From the NCBI GenBank assembly GCA_902495985.1, contig CABUZF010000031.1, positions 1-9,237 of the forward strand: a DNA stretch of 9,237 nt. Direction: 5' to 3'. This document shows positions 1-7,480 of this stretch, piece by piece. Positions within the stretch are counted from its first letter, which is position 1, and every line of letters begins with the position of its first letter. Under the pieces are notes generated by a model. The model was given only the letters and a program-made list of their open reading frames with translations. It was not told the origin of the DNA and searched no databases. Source of the DNA: an uncultured Collinsella sp. (GTDB taxonomy: Bacteria; Actinomycetota; Coriobacteriia; Coriobacteriales; Coriobacteriaceae). The translations under genes and the position numbers were made by a program.

Positions 1-661
1 CAAAGTCATGCGTAGCGGGCAGGTCGCTCGCGGCAAAGATATGGGGCTCAGGGCAGCTCACGGTCTTGACCAGGTTCTCGCCGACCAGCGTAGGCGCGGC
101 GGACAGGCGCTCGGCAAGCTCGTCGACGTCGAAGATCTCCGTCGAGATTATGCCCATCTTGGAACCGTTGTCGCGCAGGTGGCGCACGAGAGCGCGGGTG
201 TCGACGCCCTCGATAGCGACGATGCCGTGTGCACGCAGGTACTCCGGCACGCTGACGGTCGAGCGCCAGTTAGAAGGCGTGGCGCACATGTCGTGGACGA
301 CCATGCCGCGCATGGCGGGAGCGCTCGCGGGGCGTGCGGTATCGCCGGGGAAGGCCGACTGGACATCGGTCTCGTCAATGCCGTAGTTGCCGATCTGCGG
401 ATAAGTCATGGTTACGATTTGGCCGGCATAGCTCGGGTCGGTCATGACCTCAAAGTAGCCCTCGAGCGACGTGTTAAAGCAGACCTCGCCGGTTGCAGTG
501 CCCTCGGCACCGCATGCACGGCCATAAAAAATGGTCCCATCCTCAAGATACAGGATGCAGGGACCGCAGGTGCCCTTGCTGGTTTTAGCCAGCATACGCT
601 GGCACAGCTCGCTGGGCACGACGGTGCGGGCGGCAGCGCCCGCAATATGGTTGTTCGCCAT
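1..661 (-). CDS. carA: Carbamoyl-phosphate synthase small subunit, N-terminal part (cut by left edge)
   Basis: This is the glutamine amidotransferase subunit of carbamoyl-phosphate synthase. It supplies ammonia from glutamine to the large subunit (CarB) for pyrimidine and arginine synthesis in the cytoplasm. Visible are 220 codons plus one base; the family usually has about 360-380 residues. After an extension of about 30 residues comes the typical N-terminal domain: LYLEDGTIFYG, then GEVCFNTSLEGYFEVMTDPS, then YAGQIVTMTYPQIGNYGI, and later GIVAIEGVDTRALVRHLRDNG. The class I glutaminase domain with its catalytic Cys/His/Glu lies beyond the left edge and cannot be checked. The start ATG (659-661) follows AAGGAG by four bases. 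A probable promoter and a PyrR-type hairpin lie just upstream, which suggests that carA opens a pyrimidine transcription unit, perhaps with carB next. The identification is firm. Confidence 0.95.
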   Translation of the reverse strand, partial: MANNHIAGAAARTVVPSELCQRMLAKTSKGTCGPCILYLEDGTIFYGRACGAEGTATGEVCFNTSLEGYFEVMTDPSYAGQIVTMTYPQIGNYGIDETDVQSAFPGDTARPASAPAMRGMVVHDMCATPSNWRSTVSVPEYLRAHGIVAIEGVDTRALVRHLRDNGSKMGIISTEIFDVDELAERLSAAPTLVGENLVKTVSCPEPHIFAASDLPATHDF

Positions 662-667
662 AGTTCT

Positions 668-698
668 CCTTCCCGGTCTCACAGGACCGGCTTAAAGG
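668..698 (-). promoter_or_regulatory. Probable PyrR-binding hairpin covering the carA Shine-Dalgarno
   Basis: On the minus strand the carA leader forms a 6-bp upper stem, CCGGTC/GACCGG (673-678 with 685-690), closed by the hexaloop CUGUGA. That fits the PyrR-binding loop consensus CNGNGA. On the 5' side, the purine bulge AAG (691-693) is followed by a lower stem, CCUUU with GAAGG (694-698 with 668-672; the last pair is a G-U wobble). The AAGG of the lower stem is part of the carA ribosome binding site (666-671). Known PyrR sites have a purine-rich bulge between two stems and the motif UCCNGNGAGGYU; here it reads UCCUGUGAGACC. Because no U-tract follows and the stem covers the SD, translational repression by UMP-bound PyrR is the likely mechanism, rather than attenuation. 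PyrR itself is not in the window. Confidence 0.75.
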
Positions 699-719
699 TG
701 TGTAGTTAGGCCTCGCGGT

Positions 720-748
720 ATTCTAACCGCAAGCATCGCCCATGGCAT
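720..748 (-). promoter_or_regulatory. Probable sigma-70-type promoter of carA
   Basis: On the minus strand, ATGCCA (743-748; 4 of 6 to TTGACA) is followed after 17 bp by TAGAAT (720-725; 5 of 6 to TATAAT). Transcription would begin near 713, giving a leader of about 50 nt that contains the whole PyrR-like hairpin. An AT-rich stretch (about 747-800) lies upstream. The fit is good but is based on consensus only. Confidence 0.5.
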
Positions 749-798
749 TAATTACATAGAATTGTTTACAAAATGATAATTATGACTTCCTGTGCATA

Positions 799-905
799 AT
801 GATTTTTCTGGGACGGGGATTAAAAAATTATTCTGAGAGCAGGGCTTTGTCGCCAACTGCATACATGACAGAATGGTTTTTTAATCCCCGCCCCAGAAAA
901 ATCAT
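799..905. repeat. 107-bp near-perfect inverted repeat element
   Basis: Two 37-bp arms (799-835 and 869-905) are inverted copies differing at 3 of 37 positions (813/891, 828/876, 829/875). The arms read inward as ATGATTTTTCTGGG, then a variable base, then CGGGGATTAAAAAA, two variable bases and ATTCTG. The 33-base centre (836-868) has no evident coding potential. In RNA, the differences at 828/829 become U-G wobbles on the plus strand and the one at 813 a U-G wobble on the minus strand, so either transcript could fold into one long hairpin. There is no transposase and no clear target duplication at the borders. It resembles a MITE or a palindromic intergenic repeat; copy number elsewhere is unknown. 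It lies between the terminator of the membrane-protein gene and the carA promoter. Confidence 0.75.
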
Positions 906-935
906 CCCGCGTGGGCTTGCGGCTCACGCGGGATG
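896..935 (-). terminator. Intrinsic terminator after the membrane-protein gene
   Basis: On the minus strand an 11-bp perfect stem, CATCCCGCGTG/CACGCGGGATG (903-913 with 925-935), encloses an 11-base loop and is followed by GATTTTTCT, which supplies the U-tract. The hairpin begins about 23 bases after the TAG stop at 959-961. The U-tract and the last three stem bases lie inside the right arm of the 107-bp inverted repeat, so the repeat provides part of the terminator. Confidence 0.8.
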
Positions 936-958
936 GCATCGTTCTATGTGGCTGCGGA

Positions 959-1924
959 CTACTTTTGCTTGTCCTGCTCCAGCAGCTCGGACGGCGTGCG
1001 ATCGGGCTTTCCGCCGCGGAAGATCTCTCGACCGTGCAGACGATGCTCAAGATCGCGCTCGGCCTGCTCCTCCGTGATCTTGGTCTGGCTCACCACCGGG
1101 TCCTCGATCAGCGATGAAACCGAGTTGACCTGTTTTTGAATGCGCTCGGCAATGGTGTCGTCCATGCTTACGATGCGCATCTTCCAGTCGATACTCGTGG
1201 CGTTGGACGAGCTCTTGGTCCAAACGAACGTCAGGATGGCGCTTTGGTGCCCCTGAGCAGGAAACATGCCAAAGAAGGAATCATGCTGGATCCTGCTGTC
1301 CTCGTCGATATAGGCGTGAACGTTATACACCACACGGTCGATCTTGTCGTTGAGCAGGGCGTTGGTTGCGAGCGCCGCCGCCTGAATCTGACCGTTTGAC
1401 AGCAGCTCGAGTTCATTGGCAGAAGACGTATCCAGCACTGTCACCTCAACCGTGCCCGCGCGCTCATCGGCCTCGTCGACGGTAAAATCGAGCGGGAACT
1501 GCGTAAAGCCATTGCCCCATTCAAGTCCACCCTTGAGCGCGGTCGAAACGGTATCCACCGAAACACTTTCGGAAAGGTTCGCGGTATTCAGACGTCGCAT
1601 CACGCCGTAGCCAATCTGCATGCCCACAATCAGCACCAAGATGCCGATAACCACGGCCATGGCGGTCTTCGTAATGGTATGGCTCACCTGCGAGCCCGAA
1701 GGGTCGTCCTCGGACAGCGGGTCGATATGTTTTGCCTGGCTCGCGCGATCCTCGCTGCGCAGCCGCGCCAGCGTCGCCTTGTCGCCGCGCTTGACGGCGG
1801 CCTCTTTCTCGCGCATGCGCTCGGTGCGCTTTTTGGCGAGCGTAGGATCCAAGACGCCGGATGCATCGATTTCGGAGAATAACTCCGTCACTTCTTCCGG
1901 AGTCAAAGGGTTCTTATCAGCCAT
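959..1924 (-). CDS. Single-pass membrane protein of unknown function
   Basis: I do not recognise the family of this 321-residue protein. The first 85 residues are hydrophilic and highly charged, with a Lys/Arg/Glu-rich stretch at about 30-65 that may be helical or coiled-coil. One clear transmembrane segment follows at about 88-108 (AMAVVIGILVLIVGMQIGYG), then about 210 residues that are probably extracytoplasmic. There is no N-terminal signal peptide, cysteine pair or known catalytic motif. The likely topology is N-in, C-out, although R110-R111 just after the segment make this less certain. The ATG at 1922-1924 follows AGGAAG at a normal distance. The gene begins 19 bases after the ABC exporter stop and ends at a strong terminator, so the two are probably co-transcribed and may work together. 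Codon use looks like that of its neighbours. Confidence 0.85.
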   Translation of the reverse strand: MADKNPLTPEEVTELFSEIDASGVLDPTLAKKRTERMREKEAAVKRGDKATLARLRSEDRASQAKHIDPLSEDDPSGSQVSHTITKTAMAVVIGILVLIVGMQIGYGVMRRLNTANLSESVSVDTVSTALKGGLEWGNGFTQFPLDFTVDEADERAGTVEVTVLDTSSANELELLSNGQIQAAALATNALLNDKIDRVVYNVHAYIDEDSRIQHDSFFGMFPAQGHQSAILTFVWTKSSSNATSIDWKMRIVSMDDTIAERIQKQVNSVSSLIEDPVVSQTKITEEQAERDLEHRLHGREIFRGGKPDRTPSELLEQDKQK

Positions 1925-1943
1925 GATCTTCCTGTCATATCAA

Positions 1944-3716
1944 TCAGTCGAGCTCGTGCGCACGCGCACCTTCGAACTGCATTCGATAGTAACGGGCATA
2001 GGTGCCGCCACGGGCGAGAAGCTCCTCGTGCGTGCCACGTTCCACAACGCGACCATGCTCAACGGTCGCAATCTCGTCAGCATGCTTAATAGTCGAGAGA
2101 CGGTGGGCGATGATGATCGTGGTACGGCCGCGTGCCAGCTCTTCGAGCGACTCCTGCACCGCTTCCTCGCTCTCGTTATCCAGGGCACTCGTCGCCTCAT
2201 CCAAAATAAGGATCTTGGGATTCTTGAGAAACACGCGCGCAATGGCGACGCGCTGCTTTTGACCACCCGAAAGACGGCTGCCGCGCTCGCCCACCACGGT
2301 GTCGTAGCCTTGCGGAAGCGATTCGATAAAGGTATCAATATTGGCGCGGCAGGCCGCTTCGGCGATCTCTTCTGCCGTGGCGCCCGGCTTGCCGTAGGCG
2401 ATGTTCTCGCCGATCGTTCCATCAAACAGGTACACATCTTGCTGCACCAGGCCGATGGCACGGCGCAGACTATGCTGCGTCACGTCGCGCACATCCTGGC
2501 CGTCGATGCTAATGGAGCCGGCGGCAACGTCGTAAAAGCGCGGCAACAGCGAACAAGTCGTCGATTTGCCGCCGCCCGAGGGGCCAACCAAAGCGATGGT
2601 CTGACCGGGCTTGATGGACAGGTCCATGTGGTCGATAACAGGGCGTCCGTCGGCGCCGCGCTCGGCCAATTCAACATCCTCGTAGCTAAAGCACACGTCG
2701 CGGTACTCCACAGCACCAGCCGTCACCTGCAGATCCGCAGCACCCGGCTTATCCTGAATATCGGGGACAGTCGAGAGTACCTCATCCATGCGCTTAAAGC
2801 CGGCGATGGCTTTCTGATACGTCTCGGCCGAATTGACGAGCGTCTCGAGCGGCGTGCAGAACAGCGAAATGTAGAGCGCGAAGGTTGCCATATCGACCAC
2901 CTGCAGCTGACCCTGGGCAACGAGCCAACCGCCCAGCAGCACCACGATCACATAGAGCACGCCCGAGAGCAGGCCATACGTCGCGGTGTAGACGCCCATG
3001 GCGTGATACATGTTCTCCTTGGACGAAAGGTAGCGATTGTTCGAGGCGCGAAACTTAGAGCGTTCGGTCTGCTCATTGGCAAAGCTCTTGACCACACGCA
3101 TGCCCGCCAGCGAATCCTGCAACTGCGCGTTAATGCCACTAATCTTTTTGCGGTTATCGCTAAAGACCTCGCGCATTCGCATGTTCTGCCAAAACATGAT
3201 GACCGCGAATACCGCCGTCACCACTGCTATGGCGAGTGCGAGCACCGGCGCGATGGTAAACAGAATCACAAACGAGCCGATGATCTCGATGCCGCAGATA
3301 ATGATCCACTCGGGCACGTGGTGCGCCGCCTCGCAGATATCGAACAGGTCATTGACCACGCGGCTCATCATGTCGCCCGAGCTGTTGCGATCGAAGTATG
3401 CAAAGCTAAACCGTTCGTACTGATCGAACAGGTCCTCACGCATCTTGGACTCCATACGCGCGCCCATCACGTGGCCCCAATAGCTCACAAAATAGCGGCA
3501 GGCGCAGCGGATGGCATACATCAGCACCAGCCCCACCGCAATCATACCGAGCGCCTGCATAATGGCAGCCTGGCCCTGGGCAAACAACCCTCCGGTCAGA
3601 TTGCGCAGGATAATGGGAAACGCCAGGTCAATGGCGGCAAGCACCAGGGCACAAACCGTATCGGCAACAAAAAGCCCCATCTGGGGCTTGTAATAAGACA
3701 GAAAACGCTTCAGCAT
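1944..3716 (-). CDS. ABC exporter, fused membrane and ATPase domains (MsbA/LmrA type)
   Basis: This is a 590-residue half-transporter of the multidrug/lipid exporter type, expected to work as a dimer in the cytoplasmic membrane and export its substrate using ATP. The first 310 or so residues form the six-helix membrane domain. The nucleotide-binding domain follows: Walker A GPSGGGKST (378-386), Q-loop Gln425, signature LSGGQ (482-486), Walker B ILILDE with catalytic Glu507, D-loop SALD, and switch His538 in IIIAHRLS. All catalytic residues are present, so a homodimer is possible; no partner half-transporter is nearby. Walker A has a third glycine in place of the usual GSGKS serine. I chose the ATG at 3714-3716 because AGAGG precedes it by five bases. 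An in-frame GTG at 3782 would add 22 residues but has no ribosome site. The substrate cannot be told from the sequence. Confidence 0.93.
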   Translation of the reverse strand: MLKRFLSYYKPQMGLFVADTVCALVLAAIDLAFPIILRNLTGGLFAQGQAAIMQALGMIAVGLVLMYAIRCACRYFVSYWGHVMGARMESKMREDLFDQYERFSFAYFDRNSSGDMMSRVVNDLFDICEAAHHVPEWIIICGIEIIGSFVILFTIAPVLALAIAVVTAVFAVIMFWQNMRMREVFSDNRKKISGINAQLQDSLAGMRVVKSFANEQTERSKFRASNNRYLSSKENMYHAMGVYTATYGLLSGVLYVIVVLLGGWLVAQGQLQVVDMATFALYISLFCTPLETLVNSAETYQKAIAGFKRMDEVLSTVPDIQDKPGAADLQVTAGAVEYRDVCFSYEDVELAERGADGRPVIDHMDLSIKPGQTIALVGPSGGGKSTTCSLLPRFYDVAAGSISIDGQDVRDVTQHSLRRAIGLVQQDVYLFDGTIGENIAYGKPGATAEEIAEAACRANIDTFIESLPQGYDTVVGERGSRLSGGQKQRVAIARVFLKNPKILILDEATSALDNESEEAVQESLEELARGRTTIIIAHRLSTIKHADEIATVEHGRVVERGTHEELLARGGTYARYYRMQFEGARAHELD

Positions 3717-3786
3717 GTGGTCCTCTAGAAATAGGAAGAACGGAAAAATCGGTTGACCAAGCGAACCGAAAGAAAAACCCACGACA

Positions 3787-3816
3787 GATATAACGCCAAT
3801 GTTCTGGCAGCGTCAG
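3787..3816 (-). promoter_or_regulatory. Possible promoter of the ABC exporter gene
   Basis: On the minus strand, CTGACG (3811-3816; 4 of 6) is separated by 18 bp from TATATC (3787-3792; 4 of 6). This would give a leader of about 65 nt before the ATG at 3716. It is a weak consensus match, supported mainly by the likely end of the upstream unit at the hairpins around 3821-3958. The -35 box overlaps the left direct repeat that flanks the inverted-repeat element. Confidence 0.25.
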
Positions 3817-3917
3817 CGAAAACGTCCCTAAGCGAGCAAGGTGCCTTGAAAGAGGAGCGACGCGTACTTCGGTACGCGAGCGACGATTGAAAGGCAGATT
3901 GCCGCTTAGGGGCGTTT
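3815..3917. repeat. Large imperfect inverted repeat with a UUCG-capped centre
   Basis: The outer arms, 3821-3847 and 3891-3916, are inverted copies over about 26 bases. They share AACG, CCCTAAGCG, GCAA and TGCCTT in the same order, with one single-base difference, one extra base and a two-base mismatch. The centre is a perfect 7-bp stem, CGCGTAC/GTACGCG (3861-3867 with 3872-3878), around TTCG, forming a C(UUCG)G tetraloop on the plus strand. Between the arms and the centre, the words TTGAAAG and GAGCGACG each occur twice in direct orientation. An 8-bp direct repeat, GCAGCGTC, flanks the element (3807-3814 and 3918-3925). No protein is encoded. It looks like a mobile or structural intergenic repeat; copy number elsewhere is unknown. 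Confidence 0.65.
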
Positions 3918-3930
3918 GCAGCGTCGACTC

Positions 3931-3958
3931 GTTACGCGGTTTGGTAAAACCGCGTAAC
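3931..3958 (-). terminator. Strong hairpin directly after the Nudix gene, lacking a U-tract
   Basis: A perfect 12-bp stem, GTTACGCGGTTT/AAACCGCGTAAC (3931-3942 with 3947-3958), closes a four-base loop immediately after the TAG stop (3959-3961). The bases that follow on the minus strand (GAGTCGACG) contain no U-run, so it is a poor classical intrinsic terminator. It may instead protect the mRNA 3' end, or act together with the inverted repeat beside it. The hairpin is certain; its role as a terminator is inferred. Confidence 0.5.
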
Positions 3959-4654
3959 CTAGAGCTCCGCTCCACCCAAACGATGAGCAATGCTGTCGCA
4001 AGCCAAGGCACCCACAACGGTCTTGGCATCCTCGATCTTGCCGTCGAGCACGGCATCGATCAGCTCATGCAGCGGCACCAGGTCGACGTTGACAAACTCG
4101 TCATCGTCGGGGTCGGGCGCATCAAACTCGAGCTTGGTGGCCAGGTAGATGTGAATGATCTCGTCGCAAAAACCGCAGGTCGTGACAATCGACGTCAAAA
4201 AGCGAATGCGACCAGCCCTAAAGCCCGTCTCCTCATGCAACTCGCGCTTGGCGCAATCGAGCGGGTCCTCGCCTGGGTCGAGCTTGCCGGCGGGAACCTC
4301 GACCGTCACGCGGTCGATGGCGGTGCGGTACTGACGCACCAGTACGATCTTGCCGCTCTCGGTCAGTGCCACAACGGCCGCCGCACCCGGATGGCGAACG
4401 ATATCGCGGGCGCTTCGGCGACCGTTGGGCAGTTCAACCTCAAGACGGTGGACGTCGAGGATCTTGCCCTTCCAGGCGCACTCCTCCGAAAGAATCTTCT
4501 CGTGCAGCTCGGCATCGTGCGGGTCGTCGTCGCCCAGCACCAGCGCCGGCTCGTCAGCGACCTCGCCACCAGGCTCGCCCTCGGCGTGCCCATACATGCG
4601 GCTGTCCTCTTCGACGATCTGCGCGTCCACGAGCTCTTCGTTCTTCTCGTCCAT
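3959..4654 (-). CDS. Nudix hydrolase, ADP-ribose pyrophosphatase type
   Basis: This protein of about 231 residues hydrolyses a nucleoside diphosphate linked to another moiety, most probably ADP-ribose to AMP and ribose 5-phosphate. The Nudix box is perfect (GX5EX7REXXEEXGF, about residues 123-145: GKLDPGE, seven residues, RELHEETGF). It is preceded by LVRQYR and VEVPAG, which are typical of the ADP-ribose group. About 18 residues after the box, where that group usually has SPGF.DE, this protein has TCGFCDE; the proline is replaced by cysteine, so substrate preference is less certain. An acidic N-terminal extension of about 45 residues precedes the fold. I chose the ATG at 4652-4654 because GAGAGGG lies nine bases upstream; the ATG at 4661-4663 sits directly against it. 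The gene follows purD by about 20 bases and is probably co-transcribed, perhaps for nucleotide salvage or clean-up. Confidence 0.88.
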   Translation of the reverse strand: MDEKNEELVDAQIVEEDSRMYGHAEGEPGGEVADEPALVLGDDDPHDAELHEKILSEECAWKGKILDVHRLEVELPNGRRSARDIVRHPGAAAVVALTESGKIVLVRQYRTAIDRVTVEVPAGKLDPGEDPLDCAKRELHEETGFRAGRIRFLTSIVTTCGFCDEIIHIYLATKLEFDAPDPDDDEFVNVDLVPLHELIDAVLDGKIEDAKTVVGALACDSIAHRLGGAEL

Positions 4655-4675
4655 CCGTCTCATCCCTCTCGGACT

Positions 4676-5980
4676 TTAGGCATCCCAGGCGTCGCGGCCA
4701 CGCAGCGCGCGCAGGCCGATGTCATGACGCAGGGTCTTGCCCTCAAAGTCGATCTTCTCGCAGGCCTCGTAGGCAAGGTTGCGAGCGTTCTCGAACGTGT
4801 CGCCCAGCGCGGTCACGGCAAGCACTCGGCCGCCGTTGGTCACGAGCTGACCGTCCACCACGGCGGTGCCGGCATGGTACACGGTCACGTTCTCCATGGC
4901 CTCGGCGTCGGCGATGCCGGTGATGACTTTGCCCTTCTCGTAGCTGCCGGGATAGCCCGCGCTCGTCAGAACAACAGCCACGGCCCACTCGTCACGCCAG
5001 TCGAGCTCAATCTGATCAAGCTCGCAGTTGGCGCAGGCGAGCATAACCTCGACCAGGTCGTTCTTGAGGCGCGGCAGCACGACCTGCGTCTCGGGGTCGC
5101 CAAAGCGGGCGTTGAACTCCAGCACCTTGGGGCCGGCGGGGGTGAGCATAAAGCCGCCGTACAGGCAGCCGCGGTAGTCGATGCCCTCGGCAGCAAGCTC
5201 GGCCACGGTCTGCTCCATGACCTCCACCATGGTGGCGTGCTCCTCGTCGGTCACGATGGGCACCGGGCTGTAAACGCCCATGCCGCCGGTGTTGGGGCCA
5301 AGGTCGCCCTCGAGCGCACGCTTGTGGTCCTGCGAGGTGGCCATGGGGCGCACGGTCTTGCCGTCGGTAAAGGCCAGCAGCGAGCACTCGGGGCCGGTCA
5401 GCATCTCCTCGATGACCACGGTATTGCCGGCATCGCCAAAGGTGCCGCCAAAGCACTCGCGCACGGCCTCTTCGGCCTGCTCGAGCTCAGTCGCCACGAT
5501 AACGCCCTTGCCTGCGGCCAGGCCGTCTGCCTTCACGACCAGCGGGGCGCCCTGCTCGCGCACGTAGGCGAGAGCTGAAGCCTCGTCGGTGAATGAGCCG
5601 TAGGCGGCCGTCGGAATGCCGGCACGCTCCATGAGTTGCTTGGAGAATAGCTTGGAGCCCTCCATCTGGGCGCCCTCGGCACCCGGGCCAAAGCAGGGAA
5701 TACCCGCCGCGCGCACGGCGTCGGCCACGCCCGCCACGAGCGGAGCCTCGGGGCCAATTACCACGAGTCCGCATCCGTGGCTCTGCGCAAACGCCGCCAC
5801 GGCCGCAGGATCGCAGTCGTCGAGAACAACGTTCTCGCCGCAGCTCGCGGTGCCGCCGTTACCCGGCGCAATGTAGAGCTTGCCGGCGCGCGGTGATGCT
5901 GCGAGCTTAGCTGCCAAAGCATGCTCACGGCCGCCGCTGCCCAACAACAGGATGTCGATGGTTTGAGTGTCCGCCTTCAA
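4676..5980 (-). CDS. purD: Phosphoribosylamine-glycine ligase (GAR synthetase)
   Basis: PurD joins glycine to 5-phosphoribosylamine with ATP, making GAR, the second step of de novo purine synthesis in the cytoplasm. Its 434 residues match the family length. The N-terminal domain has GSGGREHA (14-21) and IGPEAPLVAG; the ATP-grasp domain has KADGLAAGKG (150-159), PECSLLAFTDG, HKRALEGDLGPNTGGMG and EFNARFGDPETQ (288-299), which carries metal and ATP ligands. The C-terminal domain is complete. The start is TTG (5978-5980): no in-frame ATG or GTG fits, while a strong GAGGAGG lies five bases upstream. The gene is downstream of purA, 118 bases away across hairpins, and just upstream of the Nudix gene. 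A rare TTG start may lower its translation relative to purA. Confidence 0.96.
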   Translation of the reverse strand: MKADTQTIDILLLGSGGREHALAAKLAASPRAGKLYIAPGNGGTASCGENVVLDDCDPAAVAAFAQSHGCGLVVIGPEAPLVAGVADAVRAAGIPCFGPGAEGAQMEGSKLFSKQLMERAGIPTAAYGSFTDEASALAYVREQGAPLVVKADGLAAGKGVIVATELEQAEEAVRECFGGTFGDAGNTVVIEEMLTGPECSLLAFTDGKTVRPMATSQDHKRALEGDLGPNTGGMGVYSPVPIVTDEEHATMVEVMEQTVAELAAEGIDYRGCLYGGFMLTPAGPKVLEFNARFGDPETQVVLPRLKNDLVEVMLACANCELDQIELDWRDEWAVAVVLTSAGYPGSYEKGKVITGIADAEAMENVTVYHAGTAVVDGQLVTNGGRVLAVTALGDTFENARNLAYEACEKIDFEGKTLRHDIGLRALRGRDAWDA

Positions 5981-6003
5981 GGGTGCCTCCTCTATGGATT
6001 AAC

Positions 6004-6022
6004 GGCTCGCTCCGCGCGAGCC
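6004..6022 (-). other. Small GC-rich hairpin in the purD leader
   Basis: GGCTCGC/GCGAGCC (6004-6010 with 6016-6022) forms a perfect 7-bp stem with a five-base loop, about 24 bases upstream of the purD start. It has no U-tract on the minus strand (GTTAATCC follows). It may be a second part of the purA 3' end, an mRNA-processing barrier or a leader structure; no known riboswitch is recognisable. Confidence 0.4.
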
Positions 6023-6034
6023 CTTTGCAAGCAA

Positions 6035-6076
6035 ATATACCCCTCGGCCGCCCGCTTGGGCTGCAAAGGGGTATAT
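6035..6076 (-). terminator. Long hairpin between purA and purD, probable (partial) terminator
   Basis: The outer stem ATATACCCCT/AGGGGTATAT (6035-6044 with 6067-6076) is perfect over 10 bp. Inside it, GCAGCCC pairs with GGGCGGC (one mismatch) around the loop AAGC. On the minus strand the stem ends in UAUAU and is followed by UUGCUUGC, a weak U-tract, so termination after purA (stop 6099-6101) is likely but may be leaky, letting some transcripts reach purD. The outer stem is fully symmetrical and could also stop plus-strand transcripts. Confidence 0.6.
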
Positions 6077-6098
6077 CGCAATAACCAAATAGTCCCGA

Positions 6099-7385
<1,287 letters not shown>

Positions 7386-7451
7386 GTTTACTCCTTACAT
7401 TCATGGCCTGTCTACGCGCCATGCCGGCACGCAGAAGCACAAAACATTCCC

Positions 7452-7480
7452 AGTATACCCGTGCAACGGGCGCCTGTCCT
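7452..7480 (-). promoter_or_regulatory. Probable promoter of purA overlapping the dnaB stop
   Basis: On the minus strand, AGGACA (7475-7480; 4 of 6) overlaps the dnaB TAG stop and is followed after exactly 17 bp by TATACT (7452-7457; 5 of 6). The start would be near 7445, giving a leader of about 60 nt. The spacer holds a small stem, CCCGT/ACGGG. No riboswitch-like fold was recognised in the leader. It would let purA be expressed independently of dnaB. Confidence 0.5.

Noticed and set aside
799..905. Small protein encoded across the 107-bp repeat
   Set aside because: Short frames there exist on both strands but have no ribosome site or recognisable content; the palindrome explains the sequence better.
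1620..3728. Very long plus-strand open frame (about 700 codons) opposite the ABC exporter
   Set aside because: It is antisense to a gene with complete catalytic motifs, its His/Arg/Ala-rich translation resembles no protein, and it is explained by high GC at third positions.
3717..3782. GTG start adding 22 residues to the ABC exporter
   Set aside because: No Shine-Dalgarno precedes it, the extra residues are not typical of the family, and the ATG at 3716 has a well-placed AGAGG.
3887..5578. Plus-strand open frame of about 560 codons opposite the Nudix gene and purD
   Set aside because: Antisense shadow of two clear genes; it crosses their junction and the inverted-repeat region and shows no domain.
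5981..6098. Purine riboswitch upstream of purD
   Set aside because: The two hairpins lack the three-way junction and conserved loop bases of known purine riboswitches.
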